DNA of 47,490 bases. It comes from Saccharothrix sp. NRRL B-16314. GTDB lineage: Bacteria; Actinomycetota; Actinomycetes; Mycobacteriales; Pseudonocardiaceae. The position numbers were made by a program, and so were the translations under genes. The notes beneath the pieces are model-generated. The model had not been told where the DNA came from. It did not search any database and saw nothing but the letters and a program-made list of their open reading frames with translations. This document shows positions 16,495 through 25,281 of the stretch, piece by piece. The stretch is from contig NZ_JNXC01000047.1 of NCBI RefSeq assembly GCF_000716595.1, positions 1 to 47,490 of the forward strand. The letters run 5' to 3'. The stretch's first letter is position 1. The number at the start of each line of letters is the position of its first letter.

Positions 16495-17892
16495 GTGCCT
16501 CGACGAACAGGCGCCCTCGCACTGTCGTTGCTCGTCCTAGCCTCCGCCCTCGGCTTACCGCCCTCTCCCGCGTCGGCCGCCACGATGCCGACCGGGGCGC
16601 GGTCGCTGGAGGCGGTGAACTACCCCGGCCGGTTCATCCGCCACTTCGACTACCTGGGCCGGCTCGATCCCGTGACGTCCGGCAGCACGGCGCAGACCAA
16701 GCAGGACGCGACGTTCACCGTGACCTCCGGGCTCGCGTCACCGTCGTGCTACTCGTTCCAGGCGGCCAACGGGATGTTCCTGCGGCACGAGGACTGGCGC
16801 GTGGGGGTGGAAGCGAACGCGGGCACGGCGCAGTTCCGCACGGACGCCACGTTCTGCGCCGTGGACGGGTCCGCGACCGGCACGGTGTCCCTGGCGCCGT
16901 TCAACTACCCCGACCGCCGGGTGCGGCACCGGGACTTCGGGTTGTGGATCGACACGTACCAGGACACCGCCGGGTTCCGGGCCGACAGCTCGTTCCGGCT
17001 CACCGCGCCGTGGACGCCGAAGTCCACCAAGGGCCCCGTGATCCCCGGTCTGTACGCCGATCCGCACATCACGAACTTCAACGGCCGCTACTACCTCTAC
17101 CCCACCACCGACGGCTACGCGAGCTGGGCGTCGCCCTACTACAAGGCGTTCTCCTCCACCGACCTGGTCAACTGGACCGACCACGGCGTGATCCTCGACC
17201 ACGGACCGGACGTGTCGTGGGCCGACAACTCGGCCTGGGCACCGGCCGTGGTGGCCAAGAACGGGCGCTACTACCTGTACTTCAGCGGCGGCGCGGCCTC
17301 CGGCGACACGGGCAAGCACCTGGGAGTCGCGGTGTCCGACTCCCCCACCGGGCCGTTCCGCGACGCCCTCGGCCGGCCGTTGGTCCGGGCCGGCGCCTAC
17401 CCCGGGCAGGCCATCGACCCGATGGTGTTCACCGACGACGACGGCCAGTCCTACCTGTACTGGGGCAACGGAGCGGCGTACGTCGTCCCGCTCAACGCCG
17501 ACATGACGTCGTTCGACCCGGCGAAGGTGCGCACCATCACGACCACCGGCTTCCGCGAGGCGGCGTTCGTGCTCAAGCGCAACGGCACCTACTACTTCAT
17601 GTGGTCGGAGAACGACACCCGCGACGAGGACTACCAGGTCGCCTACGCGACCGGTCCGTCACCGCTCGGCCCGTGGACCAAGCGCGGCGTGGTCCTGCAG
17701 AAGCGGCTGGACGCGGGGATCAAGGGGCCCGGCCACCACTCCGTCGTCCGCGCGCCCGGCACGGACACCTGGTACGCGGCCTACCACCGCTTCGCCGTGC
17801 CCGGGGGCAACGGCACCAACCGGGAGGTCACCGTCGACCGCCTGACGTTCGGCTCCGACGGCACCATCAACCCGATCGTCCCCACCCCGTGA
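16495..17892 (+). CDS. Secreted AbfB (CBM42) - GH43 arabinan-active glycosidase
   Basis: 465 residues. A signal peptide (GALALSLLVLASALGLPPSPASA, cleavage near residue 28) leads into an AbfB/CBM42 arabinose-binding beta-trefoil (about 38-168) with the repeated NYPGRFIRH, NGMFLRHED and NYPDRRVRH motifs. The GH43 five-bladed propeller follows (about 180-465) with the expected acidic residues in LYADPHI (general base), AIDPMVF (pKa modulator) and REAAFV (general acid). GH43 enzymes remove arabinose or xylose from plant polysaccharides; with AbfB the likely substrate is arabinan or arabinoxylan. The GTG at 16495 has GGAG 7 bases upstream. A second AbfB enzyme follows after 16 bases. Confidence 0.9.
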   Translation: MPRRTGALALSLLVLASALGLPPSPASAATMPTGARSLEAVNYPGRFIRHFDYLGRLDPVTSGSTAQTKQDATFTVTSGLASPSCYSFQAANGMFLRHEDWRVGVEANAGTAQFRTDATFCAVDGSATGTVSLAPFNYPDRRVRHRDFGLWIDTYQDTAGFRADSSFRLTAPWTPKSTKGPVIPGLYADPHITNFNGRYYLYPTTDGYASWASPYYKAFSSTDLVNWTDHGVILDHGPDVSWADNSAWAPAVVAKNGRYYLYFSGGAASGDTGKHLGVAVSDSPTGPFRDALGRPLVRAGAYPGQAIDPMVFTDDDGQSYLYWGNGAAYVVPLNADMTSFDPAKVRTITTTGFREAAFVLKRNGTYYFMWSENDTRDEDYQVAYATGPSPLGPWTKRGVVLQKRLDAGIKGPGHHSVVRAPGTDTWYAAYHRFAVPGGNGTNREVTVDRLTFGSDGTINPIVPTP

Positions 17893-17908
17893 TCAAGGGA
17901 GATCACCC

Positions 17909-19360
17909 ATGCACCGAGCACTGACCAGGGCCGGCGCGCTGCTCGCCGCCGTCGCCCTGCTGTTCACGTCCTGGTCCGCGACGACCGAACGGCGGGCCGA
18001 GGCGCTGGAGCCGTTCACCGGCTACCTGATGGCGCACTTCACCGGCGAGCACTCGACCGGCGAGCAGATCTACCTCGCGCACAGCCGTGACGGCCTGCAC
18101 TGGACCGATCTCAACAACGGCGCCCCGGTGCTGCTGTCGACCGTCGGCACGCGCGGCGTGCGCGACCCCGCGCTCGTCCGCTCCCCCGCCGGCGACCGGT
18201 ACTGGATCATCGCCACCGACCTGCGCATCGCCAGCGGGACGTCGTGGTCCGACGCCGCCAACCGCGGCAGCACGTCGCTGGTCGTCTGGGAGTCGACCGA
18301 CCTGGTGAACTGGTCGACGCCCAGGCTGGTGAACGTGGCGGGTGCGATCAGCGGCGCGGGCGACGCCTGGGCGCCGGAGGCGATCTACGACCCGTCCTCC
18401 GGCGACTACGTCGTCTACTGGGCGACGAACGCGACGCTCAACGGCGTGAAGAAGCACCGCATCTACTACGTGCGGACCAGCGACTTCCGGACCGTGACGG
18501 CGCCGCAGCTCTACATCGACCGCGGCGCGGGCCAGGGCATCATCGACACCCAGATCGTCGAGTCGCCGACCAGCGTCGGCGGCTACCGCTACTACCGCGC
18601 GTCCGCCGACGGCCAGATCACCGTCGAGGGCAGCAACTCCATCCGCGGGTCGTGGACCAGGATCGGCGACCTGTCGCACATGGGCATCTCCAACGGCGCC
18701 ACCGGCGGCAACGTGGTCGAAGGCCCGATGTGGATGCAGTTCAACGGCCGCACCGAGTGGGCGCTGTGGCTGGACCAGTACGCCACCGGCCGCGGGTACA
18801 TGCCGATCGCGTCCACCAACCTCGGCAGCACCCGCAACTTCCGCACCGTCACCGACTACGCGCTCGGCGGCACCCGCAAGCGGCACGGCTCGATCCTCAA
18901 CCTCACCGCCGCCGAGGAGACCCGCGTCCTCGGCAAGTGGGGCACCAGCGCCCCGGTCAACCGGATCCAGTCCTACAACTTCCAGGACCGGTACGTGCGC
19001 CACGCCGACTACGACGTGCGCATCGACCCGAACGTGTCACCCGTGCAGGACTCCCAGTTCCGGGTCGTGCCCGGTCTCGCCGGCAGCGGGACCGTGTCCT
19101 TCCAGTCGGTCAACTACCCCGGCTACTACCTGCGGCACTACGGGTTCGACTTCCAGCTCGTGGCGGACGACGGCACCGCGACGTTCCGGGCCGACTCGAG
19201 CTTCCACCAGGTGGCGGGGTTGGCGTCGTCGTCGTGGTCGTCGTTCCGGTCCTACAACCACCCGGACCGGTACATCCGGCACTACGCCTACCAGTTGAGG
19301 CTCGACCCGATCACCGACTCGGCGGGTCGGGCGGACTCCACGTTCCGGCTGACGAGCTGA
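17909..19360 (+). CDS. Secreted GH43-like propeller - AbfB (CBM42) protein
   Basis: 483 residues. A signal peptide (GALLAAVALLFTSWSATT) precedes a GH43-like five-bladed propeller (about 38-345), with VRDPALV, the WAPEAIYD blade motif typical of the clan and VVEGPMW as the candidate acid. The C-terminal AbfB trefoil (about 350-483) has three copies of the NYxxRYVRH-type motif (YNFQDRYVRH, NYPGYYLRH, NHPDRYIRH). The domain order is the reverse of the preceding gene. AAGGGAG stands before the ATG. Co-transcription and shared operators imply that both enzymes work outside the cell on the same arabinose-containing polymer. The exact GH43 subfamily cannot be fixed by eye. Confidence 0.87.
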   Translation: MHRALTRAGALLAAVALLFTSWSATTERRAEALEPFTGYLMAHFTGEHSTGEQIYLAHSRDGLHWTDLNNGAPVLLSTVGTRGVRDPALVRSPAGDRYWIIATDLRIASGTSWSDAANRGSTSLVVWESTDLVNWSTPRLVNVAGAISGAGDAWAPEAIYDPSSGDYVVYWATNATLNGVKKHRIYYVRTSDFRTVTAPQLYIDRGAGQGIIDTQIVESPTSVGGYRYYRASADGQITVEGSNSIRGSWTRIGDLSHMGISNGATGGNVVEGPMWMQFNGRTEWALWLDQYATGRGYMPIASTNLGSTRNFRTVTDYALGGTRKRHGSILNLTAAEETRVLGKWGTSAPVNRIQSYNFQDRYVRHADYDVRIDPNVSPVQDSQFRVVPGLAGSGTVSFQSVNYPGYYLRHYGFDFQLVADDGTATFRADSSFHQVAGLASSSWSSFRSYNHPDRYIRHYAYQLRLDPITDSAGRADSTFRLTS

Positions 19361-19445
19361 CCGGCTGACGTGGAGCGGCGGACGTCGGATCAGGGCGTCG
19401 TGTCGGCGTTCCCGGACGGGGCCCGGTAGGGAGTTCACCTGACAT

Positions 19446-19502
19446 CACAAGACCCGCGGTCCACCCAGCCTCATCGGCGACGGTGGCACCGCGGGTCTTG
19501 TG
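19446..19502. terminator. Bidirectional terminator between convergent genes
   Basis: A perfect 15-bp inverted repeat, CACAAGACCCGCGGT (19446-19460) and ACCGCGGGTCTTGTG (19488-19502), separated by 27 bases. It sits between the AbfB operon and the EF-hand gene, which point toward each other. Confidence 0.75.
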
Positions 19503-19535
19503 CCGACCGGCGGACGTCGAGCCGGCGCGGACCGA

Positions 19536-20096
19536 TCAGGCGACGGGACGACCCATCCACCAGTTGCCCGGGGCGTCCGGGTCGGTGCTGGACCAGAACT
19601 CCACGCACGCACGCGTGAACTCCTCGCCGGTGAGGTAGCCGTCGCCGTCCGCGTCGAGGTGCTCGAACGCCTCGGCGGCCTCCACTTCGGTCAGGCCGGG
19701 GAAGTGCCCGCGCTGGAACGCCAGGTACTCGGTGGGGCTCACGTGACCGTCGGCGTCGGTGTCCGCGATGGCGAGGAACGCCTCGGCCAGCGCGCCGACG
19801 CTGGCCCGCGCGGCGTGCGGGTCGTCGGCGAGTGACCCCGTCGAGGCGACGAACTGCTCGCGCGAGATCACCGTGCCGCCACCGGGGATGTGCGGCAGGT
19901 GCAGCTCGTGCCAGATCCGCAGGTAGGCGTCGACGATGCGCTGCTCCTCCGGTGAACTCGGGGCGTGACCGAGGGAAGCGGCGGCCCTCCGGCCCATCAG
20001 GACGTGGTCCTGCTCGGTGAGCAACCCGTCCCCGTCGACGTCCAAGTGGGCGAAGCCGTGGTTGATCTTTGCCATCAGCAGGTCGTTGACCGGCAC
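19536..20096 (-). CDS. Calerythrin-like EF-hand calcium-binding protein
   Basis: 186 residues, helical, of about 20 kDa. Three canonical EF-hand loops can be read: DVDGDGLLTEQD, DTDADGHVSPTE and DADGDGYLTGEE; a fourth hand between the first two appears degenerate (the GGGTVISREQF region), as in calerythrin and other actinomycete sarcoplasmic-type calcium-binding proteins. No signal peptide is present, so it is probably a cytoplasmic Ca2+ buffer or sensor. The GTG at 20096 is favoured by GGAGGG 4 bases upstream; an in-frame ATG seven codons later would also keep the first EF-hand. Confidence 0.88.
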   Translation of the reverse strand: MPVNDLLMAKINHGFAHLDVDGDGLLTEQDHVLMGRRAAASLGHAPSSPEEQRIVDAYLRIWHELHLPHIPGGGTVISREQFVASTGSLADDPHAARASVGALAEAFLAIADTDADGHVSPTEYLAFQRGHFPGLTEVEAAEAFEHLDADGDGYLTGEEFTRACVEFWSSTDPDAPGNWWMGRPVA

Positions 20097-20268
20097 GAAC
20101 CCTCCGTGTGCGTTCGGTTGACGCGGACGGCACAAAGAATGGAGCCCCGGGAACGGGCGGGACAACATCCGAACGGGTCTCCACCCGCCTCGATCGGGTG
20201 GTGTCACACCGTCATCCCGGCCGAAAACCGGGTGCGGGCGGCCCGCGCGGTGGTGTGTGATCAGGGGT

Positions 20269-21135
20269 ATGGCGATCGTGCTGGACATGCCCGGGGTCGA
20301 CGGGTTGGACGAGGCCGTCGCCGTGCTGCGGGACTGGCAGGACGACGGTGCTCCGCTGCAACTGCACCCCGGTGACCTGGGCTGGTTCTGGCGCTTCGGC
20401 GCGGAGGCGACGGCCGCCGCGGTCCGGACCTGGAGCCGGGACGGGCGGGTGCTCGCGGTCGGGCTGCTGGACGGTCCCGGTCTGGTGCGGCTGACGATCG
20501 CGTCCGACGCCCAGGGGGACGAAGAGCTGGCGGAGCAGCTGGCCGACGACGTTGCCGAACCGGAGCGCGGCGTTCTGCCGGAGGGCGGGGTGTCCGTCGA
20601 AGCACCGATGGGCGCGCTGGTCCAGGACCTCCTGTCCGAGAAGGGTTGGCGCACCGACGAGCCGTGGACACCACTGCGCCGCGACCTCGCGGAGCCGGTG
20701 GAAGATCCCGGCGTGCGGATCGAGGTCGTCGGACCGGACCAGGTGCCCGTGCGGACCGCCGTCCAGCGGGCGGCGTTCGAGGGGTCGACGTTCACGGACG
20801 AGGCGTGGCACGCGATGGCGGCCGGATCGCCGTACGCCGACGCCCGGTGCCTGGTCGCGTACGACGACCGGGGTGACGCGGTGGCGGCGGTGACGGTGTG
20901 GTCGGCCGGTCCGGGGAAACCCGGGTTGCTCGAACCGATGGGCGTGCACCGGGAACACCGCGGTCACGGTTACGGCAAGGCGATCACGGTCGCCGCGGCG
21001 GCGGCGCTCCGGGACCTGGGCTCGTCGAGCGCGATGGTCTGCACCCCCAGCTCGAACGTCGGCGCCGTCGCCACCTACAGGTCGGCCGGCTTCCGGGAAC
21101 TCCCCGAGGTCCGGGACAAGAGCCGGGACGCCTGA
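20269..21135 (+). CDS. GNAT-family N-acetyltransferase
   Basis: 288 residues. The C-terminal half (about 150-285) is a GNAT domain: the acetyl-CoA loop EHRGHGYGKAIT corresponds to the Q/RxxGxG/A motif and is followed by SSNVGAVATYRSAGFRELPE, the typical end of the fold. The N-terminal half may be a degenerate second GNAT lobe (GWFWRFG, VGLLDGPGLVRLTIA). The acceptor substrate is unknown. ATG at 20269 is chosen, with AGGGG immediately upstream; a GTG four codons earlier is also possible. It is divergent from the EF-hand gene. Confidence 0.8.
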   Translation: MAIVLDMPGVDGLDEAVAVLRDWQDDGAPLQLHPGDLGWFWRFGAEATAAAVRTWSRDGRVLAVGLLDGPGLVRLTIASDAQGDEELAEQLADDVAEPERGVLPEGGVSVEAPMGALVQDLLSEKGWRTDEPWTPLRRDLAEPVEDPGVRIEVVGPDQVPVRTAVQRAAFEGSTFTDEAWHAMAAGSPYADARCLVAYDDRGDAVAAVTVWSAGPGKPGLLEPMGVHREHRGHGYGKAITVAAAAALRDLGSSSAMVCTPSSNVGAVATYRSAGFRELPEVRDKSRDA

Positions 21136-21188
21136 GTCGCGTCCCGAAGCCGTCGACCGCGATCAGGACACCGAGCGCGAAGCGCGGG

Positions 21189-21578
21189 CTACCACGCGTC
21201 CCTGAGCAACGACGGCCCCTGCTCGTCGTCGTCATCGCCCCGCACCGGCCTGGACGGCGCAGGCGGAGGCCTCAGCTCGGCCTCGACGTCCACGCCGGCG
21301 AGCCCGGCGACGTACTCGTCGAGGAACGCGGGCCCCTCCGCGACCAGCATGGTGCGCTCGGTCTCCGGCAGCCGGTGGAACCTGTCGACCGCGGCAAGGG
21401 TCTCGTCCATCACCGACTCCACCGCCCAACCCCGGGCGAGCAGGTCGCGCGGCGAACGGCGGCCGGCGACGACCTCCTTCGCGAAGTCGGCCATCGCGCC
21501 GTCGTCCGCCGCGGCCAGCGCGCGGAACAGGTTCCGCTGCGCCTGCTCGCCCTCGGCGGTCGCGAACGGGTTCGTCAT
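21189..21578 (-). CDS. Small acidic-tailed protein coupled to a WXG-type gene
   Basis: 129 residues, mainly helical (MTNPFATAEGEQAQRNLFRA start) with a proline-rich segment RPPPAPSRP and an acidic GDDDDEQG near the C-terminus. I recognise no family. Its ATG shares one base with the stop codon of the upstream WXG-like gene (TGATG), so the pair is translated together. By context it may be a chaperone, partner or immunity-like protein for that gene; this is inference. Confidence 0.6.
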   Translation of the reverse strand: MTNPFATAEGEQAQRNLFRALAAADDGAMADFAKEVVAGRRSPRDLLARGWAVESVMDETLAAVDRFHRLPETERTMLVAEGPAFLDEYVAGLAGVDVEAELRPPPAPSRPVRGDDDDEQGPSLLRDAW

Positions 21579-22702
21579 CACGCCCCCGGGTGGTCGAAGT
21601 GGGACCACGGCCAGATCGCGCGCACACCGTCGCCCTCCGCGCGTACCAGCTGCACGACGGCGGCGAAACCGTGGGCGATCGCCCAGAGCTGGTCGACCGC
21701 GGACTGGATCTGGTTGCCGATGCCGATGATCGAGCCGATGAACTTCGCGGCGCCACCGGTCGCGACGTCGGCGATGGTGCCGATGAACTTGAGCACCGGC
21801 TTGCCCTTCATCGCGGTGAGGAGCGCGACGATGGCGTCGATCAGCGTCTCCAGCAGGAAGCCGATCGTCTGGTACAGGTGGAACGCGGCCTCGGCGAGCA
21901 GCGACACCTTCTCGGCGACGTCGTGGCAGTACTTCGCGTGCTCCGCGCAACCGAGCGCGAACTGGTCGAGCCACCGCTCGGCCGCCGCCGCCGCGTTGCC
22001 GTCCCAGGCGTCCTGGATGGCGTAACGGCCGCGCTGGAGGTTCTGGGTGATGCCGTCGAACGCGGTGCCGGTGTCGGCGATGACGACGCTCTCCCGGTAG
22101 ATGCCGTTCCAGTCGCCGCTGTACACCTCGGTGATGCGCCCCAGCGGGCTCCAGCCGAGGATCTTCTCCGCGATCTTGTCCGCCGTCGCGGCCACCGAGC
22201 CGAGGTCGCCGGGTTCGAGCCACTTGGCGAGCTTGTCCTCCAGCCCCATCGGCCACTTGTCCCGGATCACCTCGTTCTCGAGGCTCGTCTCACCGGGGCC
22301 GTTGTAGTACCTCGTCTCGACCACGTCGGTGAAGCTGCTCGACGCGACGCCCGCCGGCAGGGCGCCCGCCTCGACGTTCCTCGGGTACGTCGGGACCGTC
22401 GGGTACGCGTTGTCCAGCCGGTCGGCCTCACCGCGGTCCGTGGTGCGGTAGAACTCGGCCGCCCTGGTCAGCTCGACCGCCGACGACCCCGCGAGGCTGA
22501 GCGCACGCCGGGTGTTGTCCTGCGCGTAGGAGCGCAGGGTCGCCAGGTGGCCGGTGATCTCCTGGAACACACCCTGGCCGATGTCGTCGACCTGGTTGTG
22601 CTCCAGCGCCTTGAGGTGCGCGGCGATGCCGACGCCCTGGCGCTGCACGAGGCCGCCCAGCAGGGCCACGGCCTGCGGCTCGACCTTGAAGGAGTCCCCC
22701 AC
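21578..22702 (-). CDS. WXG100/ESX-type helical protein
   Basis: 374 residues, almost all helical, with no signal peptide. It begins with the pattern seen at the start of WXG100-like proteins (SFKVEPQAVALLGGLVQRQG). A central region has a W-x-G motif in AWDGNAAAAAERWL (Trp233) between long helices, then a hydrophobic stretch (VLKFIGTIADVATGGAAKFIG). This resembles substrates of type VII (ESX) secretion or the pore/toxin-carrying proteins related to them; no C-terminal toxin domain is recognised. The GTG at 22702 is the best in-frame start, though its ribosome binding site is weak. Confidence 0.65.
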   Translation of the reverse strand: MGDSFKVEPQAVALLGGLVQRQGVGIAAHLKALEHNQVDDIGQGVFQEITGHLATLRSYAQDNTRRALSLAGSSAVELTRAAEFYRTTDRGEADRLDNAYPTVPTYPRNVEAGALPAGVASSSFTDVVETRYYNGPGETSLENEVIRDKWPMGLEDKLAKWLEPGDLGSVAATADKIAEKILGWSPLGRITEVYSGDWNGIYRESVVIADTGTAFDGITQNLQRGRYAIQDAWDGNAAAAAERWLDQFALGCAEHAKYCHDVAEKVSLLAEAAFHLYQTIGFLLETLIDAIVALLTAMKGKPVLKFIGTIADVATGGAAKFIGSIIGIGNQIQSAVDQLWAIAHGFAAVVQLVRAEGDGVRAIWPWSHFDHPGA

Positions 22703-22776
22703 GGCCAGATCATGGCACAGCCGCGCCCTCCCGGCCCGGACCTGCGGCGGTCCTCCACGGCACGGGTTCCCGGGAG

Positions 22777-23595
22777 TCACCCGGGTCCGGCCGCACCCCC
22801 GCGAACGCGCGCGACGCCGGCGTAGACGCCCCGGACGAGGCCCGCACCGGTGATGCCGGGCTCGGGCCGCCAGCGCGGCGCGTCGACCAGGCCGGGTTCG
22901 ACCAGGTCCATGCCGTCGAACAACTCGGCGACGCGGTCGAAGGTGCGGAAGTACATGGGGTCGGGGCCGTCGGCCATCGACCTGGTCACCGCGGCCATGC
23001 CGTCGGGGTCGTGGTCCGCGGTGAGGTGGGAGATCGCCACGTGGCTGCCCGGAGGAAGGGCGTCGCGGTAGCGGGCCACGAGAGCCGCCGGGTCCTTCTC
23101 GTCGGGCACGAAGTGGTGCACCGCGACCATTAACAACCCGATCGGCTCGCCGGTGTCGAACAGGTCGCGCACCGCGTCGGCGGACAGCACGCCGTCGGCG
23201 TCGGTGAGGTCGGCCCGCACGACCGCCGCGCGATCGTTGTCGCTCAGCAGCAGTTCGCTGTGGGCCACGGCAACGGGTTCGTAGTCGACGTACACCACGC
23301 GACTGTCGGGGTAGGCGCGTTGGGCGATCTCGTGCACGTTGCCGACGGTGGGGATGCCGGACCCTAGGTCGAGGTACCGGGTGATGCCCTGCTCCGCCAT
23401 GAACAGCACCGCGCGGCGCAGGAACGCGCGGTTCGAACCGGCGATCTCCCGCGCCCACGGCAGCCTGGTGACGATGAAGTCGGCCACGTGCCGGTCGGCG
23501 GGGAAGTTGTGGCCGCCACCGAGCAAGCAGTCGTACACCCGCGCCGCGGACGGCTTCGTGATGTCGACTCCGGCGGGCACCCACGTTCCGGTCAC
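22777..23595 (-). CDS. DUF574-type SAM-dependent methyltransferase
   Basis: 272 residues of the actinobacterial S-adenosylmethionine methyltransferase family (DUF574/Methyltransf_19). Signatures are WVPAGVDITKPSAARVYDCL at the N-terminus with LLGGGHNFPADR just after, the SAM-binding YLDLGSGIPT, and VVYVDYEPVAVAHSE. These are common as multiple copies in actinomycetes; their substrates are unknown. The GTG at 23595 has GAGGAG 6 bases upstream. It stands alone, 74 bases before the WXG-type gene on the same strand. Confidence 0.88.
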   Translation of the reverse strand: MTGTWVPAGVDITKPSAARVYDCLLGGGHNFPADRHVADFIVTRLPWAREIAGSNRAFLRRAVLFMAEQGITRYLDLGSGIPTVGNVHEIAQRAYPDSRVVYVDYEPVAVAHSELLLSDNDRAAVVRADLTDADGVLSADAVRDLFDTGEPIGLLMVAVHHFVPDEKDPAALVARYRDALPPGSHVAISHLTADHDPDGMAAVTRSMADGPDPMYFRTFDRVAELFDGMDLVEPGLVDAPRWRPEPGITGAGLVRGVYAGVARVRGGAAGPG

Positions 23596-23715
23596 TGCCG
23601 CTCCTCGCGCGTCGGCGGGTCAGGGCGACCAGCCTAGCGGCGCACCGGTCGGCCCCCGGTCCGGTGACCGGGAGCCGATCGGCCTCTCAGGTTGTCCGGG
23701 TCACCGCCAGGGCGG

Positions 23716-24585
23716 TCACGCCGGTTCGACGGGGAGCCACAGCTCGCAGGTCGCGGTGCTGAAGTCGTCCGCGCAGTCGAGGACCGCGACGATCGACGGT
23801 CCGGGGCGCAGTCGCCACGGGTTGGCGGGGAACCAGTCGGTGGCGGTGGCGGCCCAGGTCGTCTGCAAGGCCTCGGGGTGCGGTCCGGCGGTGTGGAAGA
23901 CCGCCCACCGCCCGGCCGGAACCTCGATGGCGTCGAGGTCGTCCGGCGCCGGCGTGCCACCTCGCACGGCGACGCCGTGCAGGTAGGTCAACTCGCTGCC
24001 CTCGGTGCTGTCGGGGTCGAGGTCGTCGCAGACCTGCAGGAGACCTCCCGGTTCGGTGTCGCCGAGGGCCTTCAGCCGGACGTGCGCCTCCTGCGGTAGT
24101 GCGGTGATGTGCTGCTGGATGTGCGGGTTGACGCCCTGGTGGATGAGCGGGACCCGGGCCGCGTGTCCGACCAGCCGGAACGCGGGGCGGTCGACGATGC
24201 GGGTGTCCATGGGGATGTTCCCTTCGACGGTCAGGCGGAACCTGAGCTGTGGTTGTGTGCGAAGGGGACCTCCGTCTCGGCGGACCTCACCGGGGCCGGC
24301 GCCGTGGACGGCCCGGAACGCGCGTCCGAACGCCTCGGTCGAGCCGTAGCCGTGCCGGACGGCGATGCCGAGCAGGTCGTCCTCGCCCCGGACCACGTCG
24401 GCGGCGGCGACGGTCATGCGGCGCCGGCGCACGTACTCCGACAGCGGCATGCCCGCCAGCGACGAGAACATCCGGCGCAGGTGGTACTCGGTCGTGCCGA
24501 GTTCCCTGGCCAGGCCGCCGACGTCGAGTTCCTCGGTGAGGTGCTCGTCGACGAGGTCGACGAGCCGGTTGAGCGCCAGGATCAC
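23716..24585 (-). CDS. AraC-family regulator with GyrI-like effector domain
   Basis: 289 residues. The N-terminal AraC DNA-binding domain covers about residues 1-105 (ELDVGGLARELGTTEYHLRR and the second HTH DLLGIAVRHGYGSTEAFGRA). The C-terminal GyrI-like/effector-binding domain (about 120-289) has DTRIVDRPAFRLVGHAARVP and ends in CELWLPVEPA, as in Rob/SoxS-type and BmrR-type effector domains that bind drug-like ligands. GTG at 24585 is chosen because GAAGGAGG lies 4 bases upstream. It is divergent from the LinA-like gene, which may be its target; this is inference. Confidence 0.88.
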   Translation of the reverse strand: MILALNRLVDLVDEHLTEELDVGGLARELGTTEYHLRRMFSSLAGMPLSEYVRRRRMTVAAADVVRGEDDLLGIAVRHGYGSTEAFGRAFRAVHGAGPGEVRRDGGPLRTQPQLRFRLTVEGNIPMDTRIVDRPAFRLVGHAARVPLIHQGVNPHIQQHITALPQEAHVRLKALGDTEPGGLLQVCDDLDPDSTEGSELTYLHGVAVRGGTPAPDDLDAIEVPAGRWAVFHTAGPHPEALQTTWAATATDWFPANPWRLRPGPSIVAVLDCADDFSTATCELWLPVEPA

Positions 24586-24737
24586 AGGTCCTCCTTCGAC
24601 GTCGACTCTGGTCGACGGCACCCCCGTCCGGCCCGACCGTTCCGGTCCGATCCGGTCATTCGATCACGGCGGAAAAGACCGTGCGCGGCACGACGACACC
24701 TCGTAGCCTTCCCGTTCCGGGCGAAGGGACGACTGTT

Positions 24738-25229
24738 GTGACCGGCGATGACGTGCTGGAGATCCTGAACGTGCTGCGGAAGGCCGGCTGCGACGTCTGG
24801 ATCGGTGGTGGCTGGGGCATCGACGCCCTGCTGGGGAGGCGGACCCGCCCGCACCGGGACCTGGACCTCATGCACCGCCACGAACAGGAACCGGCCGTCG
24901 TCGCGGCGCTCGGCGAAGCAGGCTTCGCCGAATCCCTCGACTGGCGACCCGTGCGTTTCGTCGTCACGGACGCGGGAGGGCGCGAGATCGACCTGCACCC
25001 CCTGGTCTTCGCTCCCGACGGGAGTGCCACCCAGGAGTCGCTGGAACCAGGACTCCCTTACGCCTACCCGGCAGCGTGCTTCGTCACCGGCACGATCCGG
25101 CACACGACCGTTCCGTGCCTGTCCGCCGCACAGCAGGTTCACTTCCACCAGGGCTACGAGCCCACCGACCGGGATCGCCACGACATGGCCCGGCTTCGCG
25201 AAGCGTTCGGCATCGCCACGCACTTCTGA
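24738..25229 (+). CDS. LinA/Lnu(A)-like lincosamide nucleotidyltransferase family protein
   Basis: 163 residues, matching the roughly 161-residue LinA family in length. The nucleotidyltransferase core is evident: WIGGGWGIDALLGRRTRPHR then DLDL (the Gly-Gly/Gly-Trp loop and catalytic acidic pair), and later IDLHPLVFAPDGS and VHFHQGYEPTDRDRHD, which parallel LinA closely. Family members adenylylate lincosamides such as lincomycin and clindamycin; many actinomycete homologues are untested. The start GTG at 24738 has AAGGGA upstream and gives the family length; a longer form from 24681 is less likely. It is divergent from an AraC/GyrI regulator. Confidence 0.82.
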   Translation: MTGDDVLEILNVLRKAGCDVWIGGGWGIDALLGRRTRPHRDLDLMHRHEQEPAVVAALGEAGFAESLDWRPVRFVVTDAGGREIDLHPLVFAPDGSATQESLEPGLPYAYPAACFVTGTIRHTTVPCLSAAQQVHFHQGYEPTDRDRHDMARLREAFGIATHF

Positions 25230-25281
25230 TCCGACCGCCCCGCACCTTCCCCAGGGGCCCAACCGACTATCGGAGTGCTGA

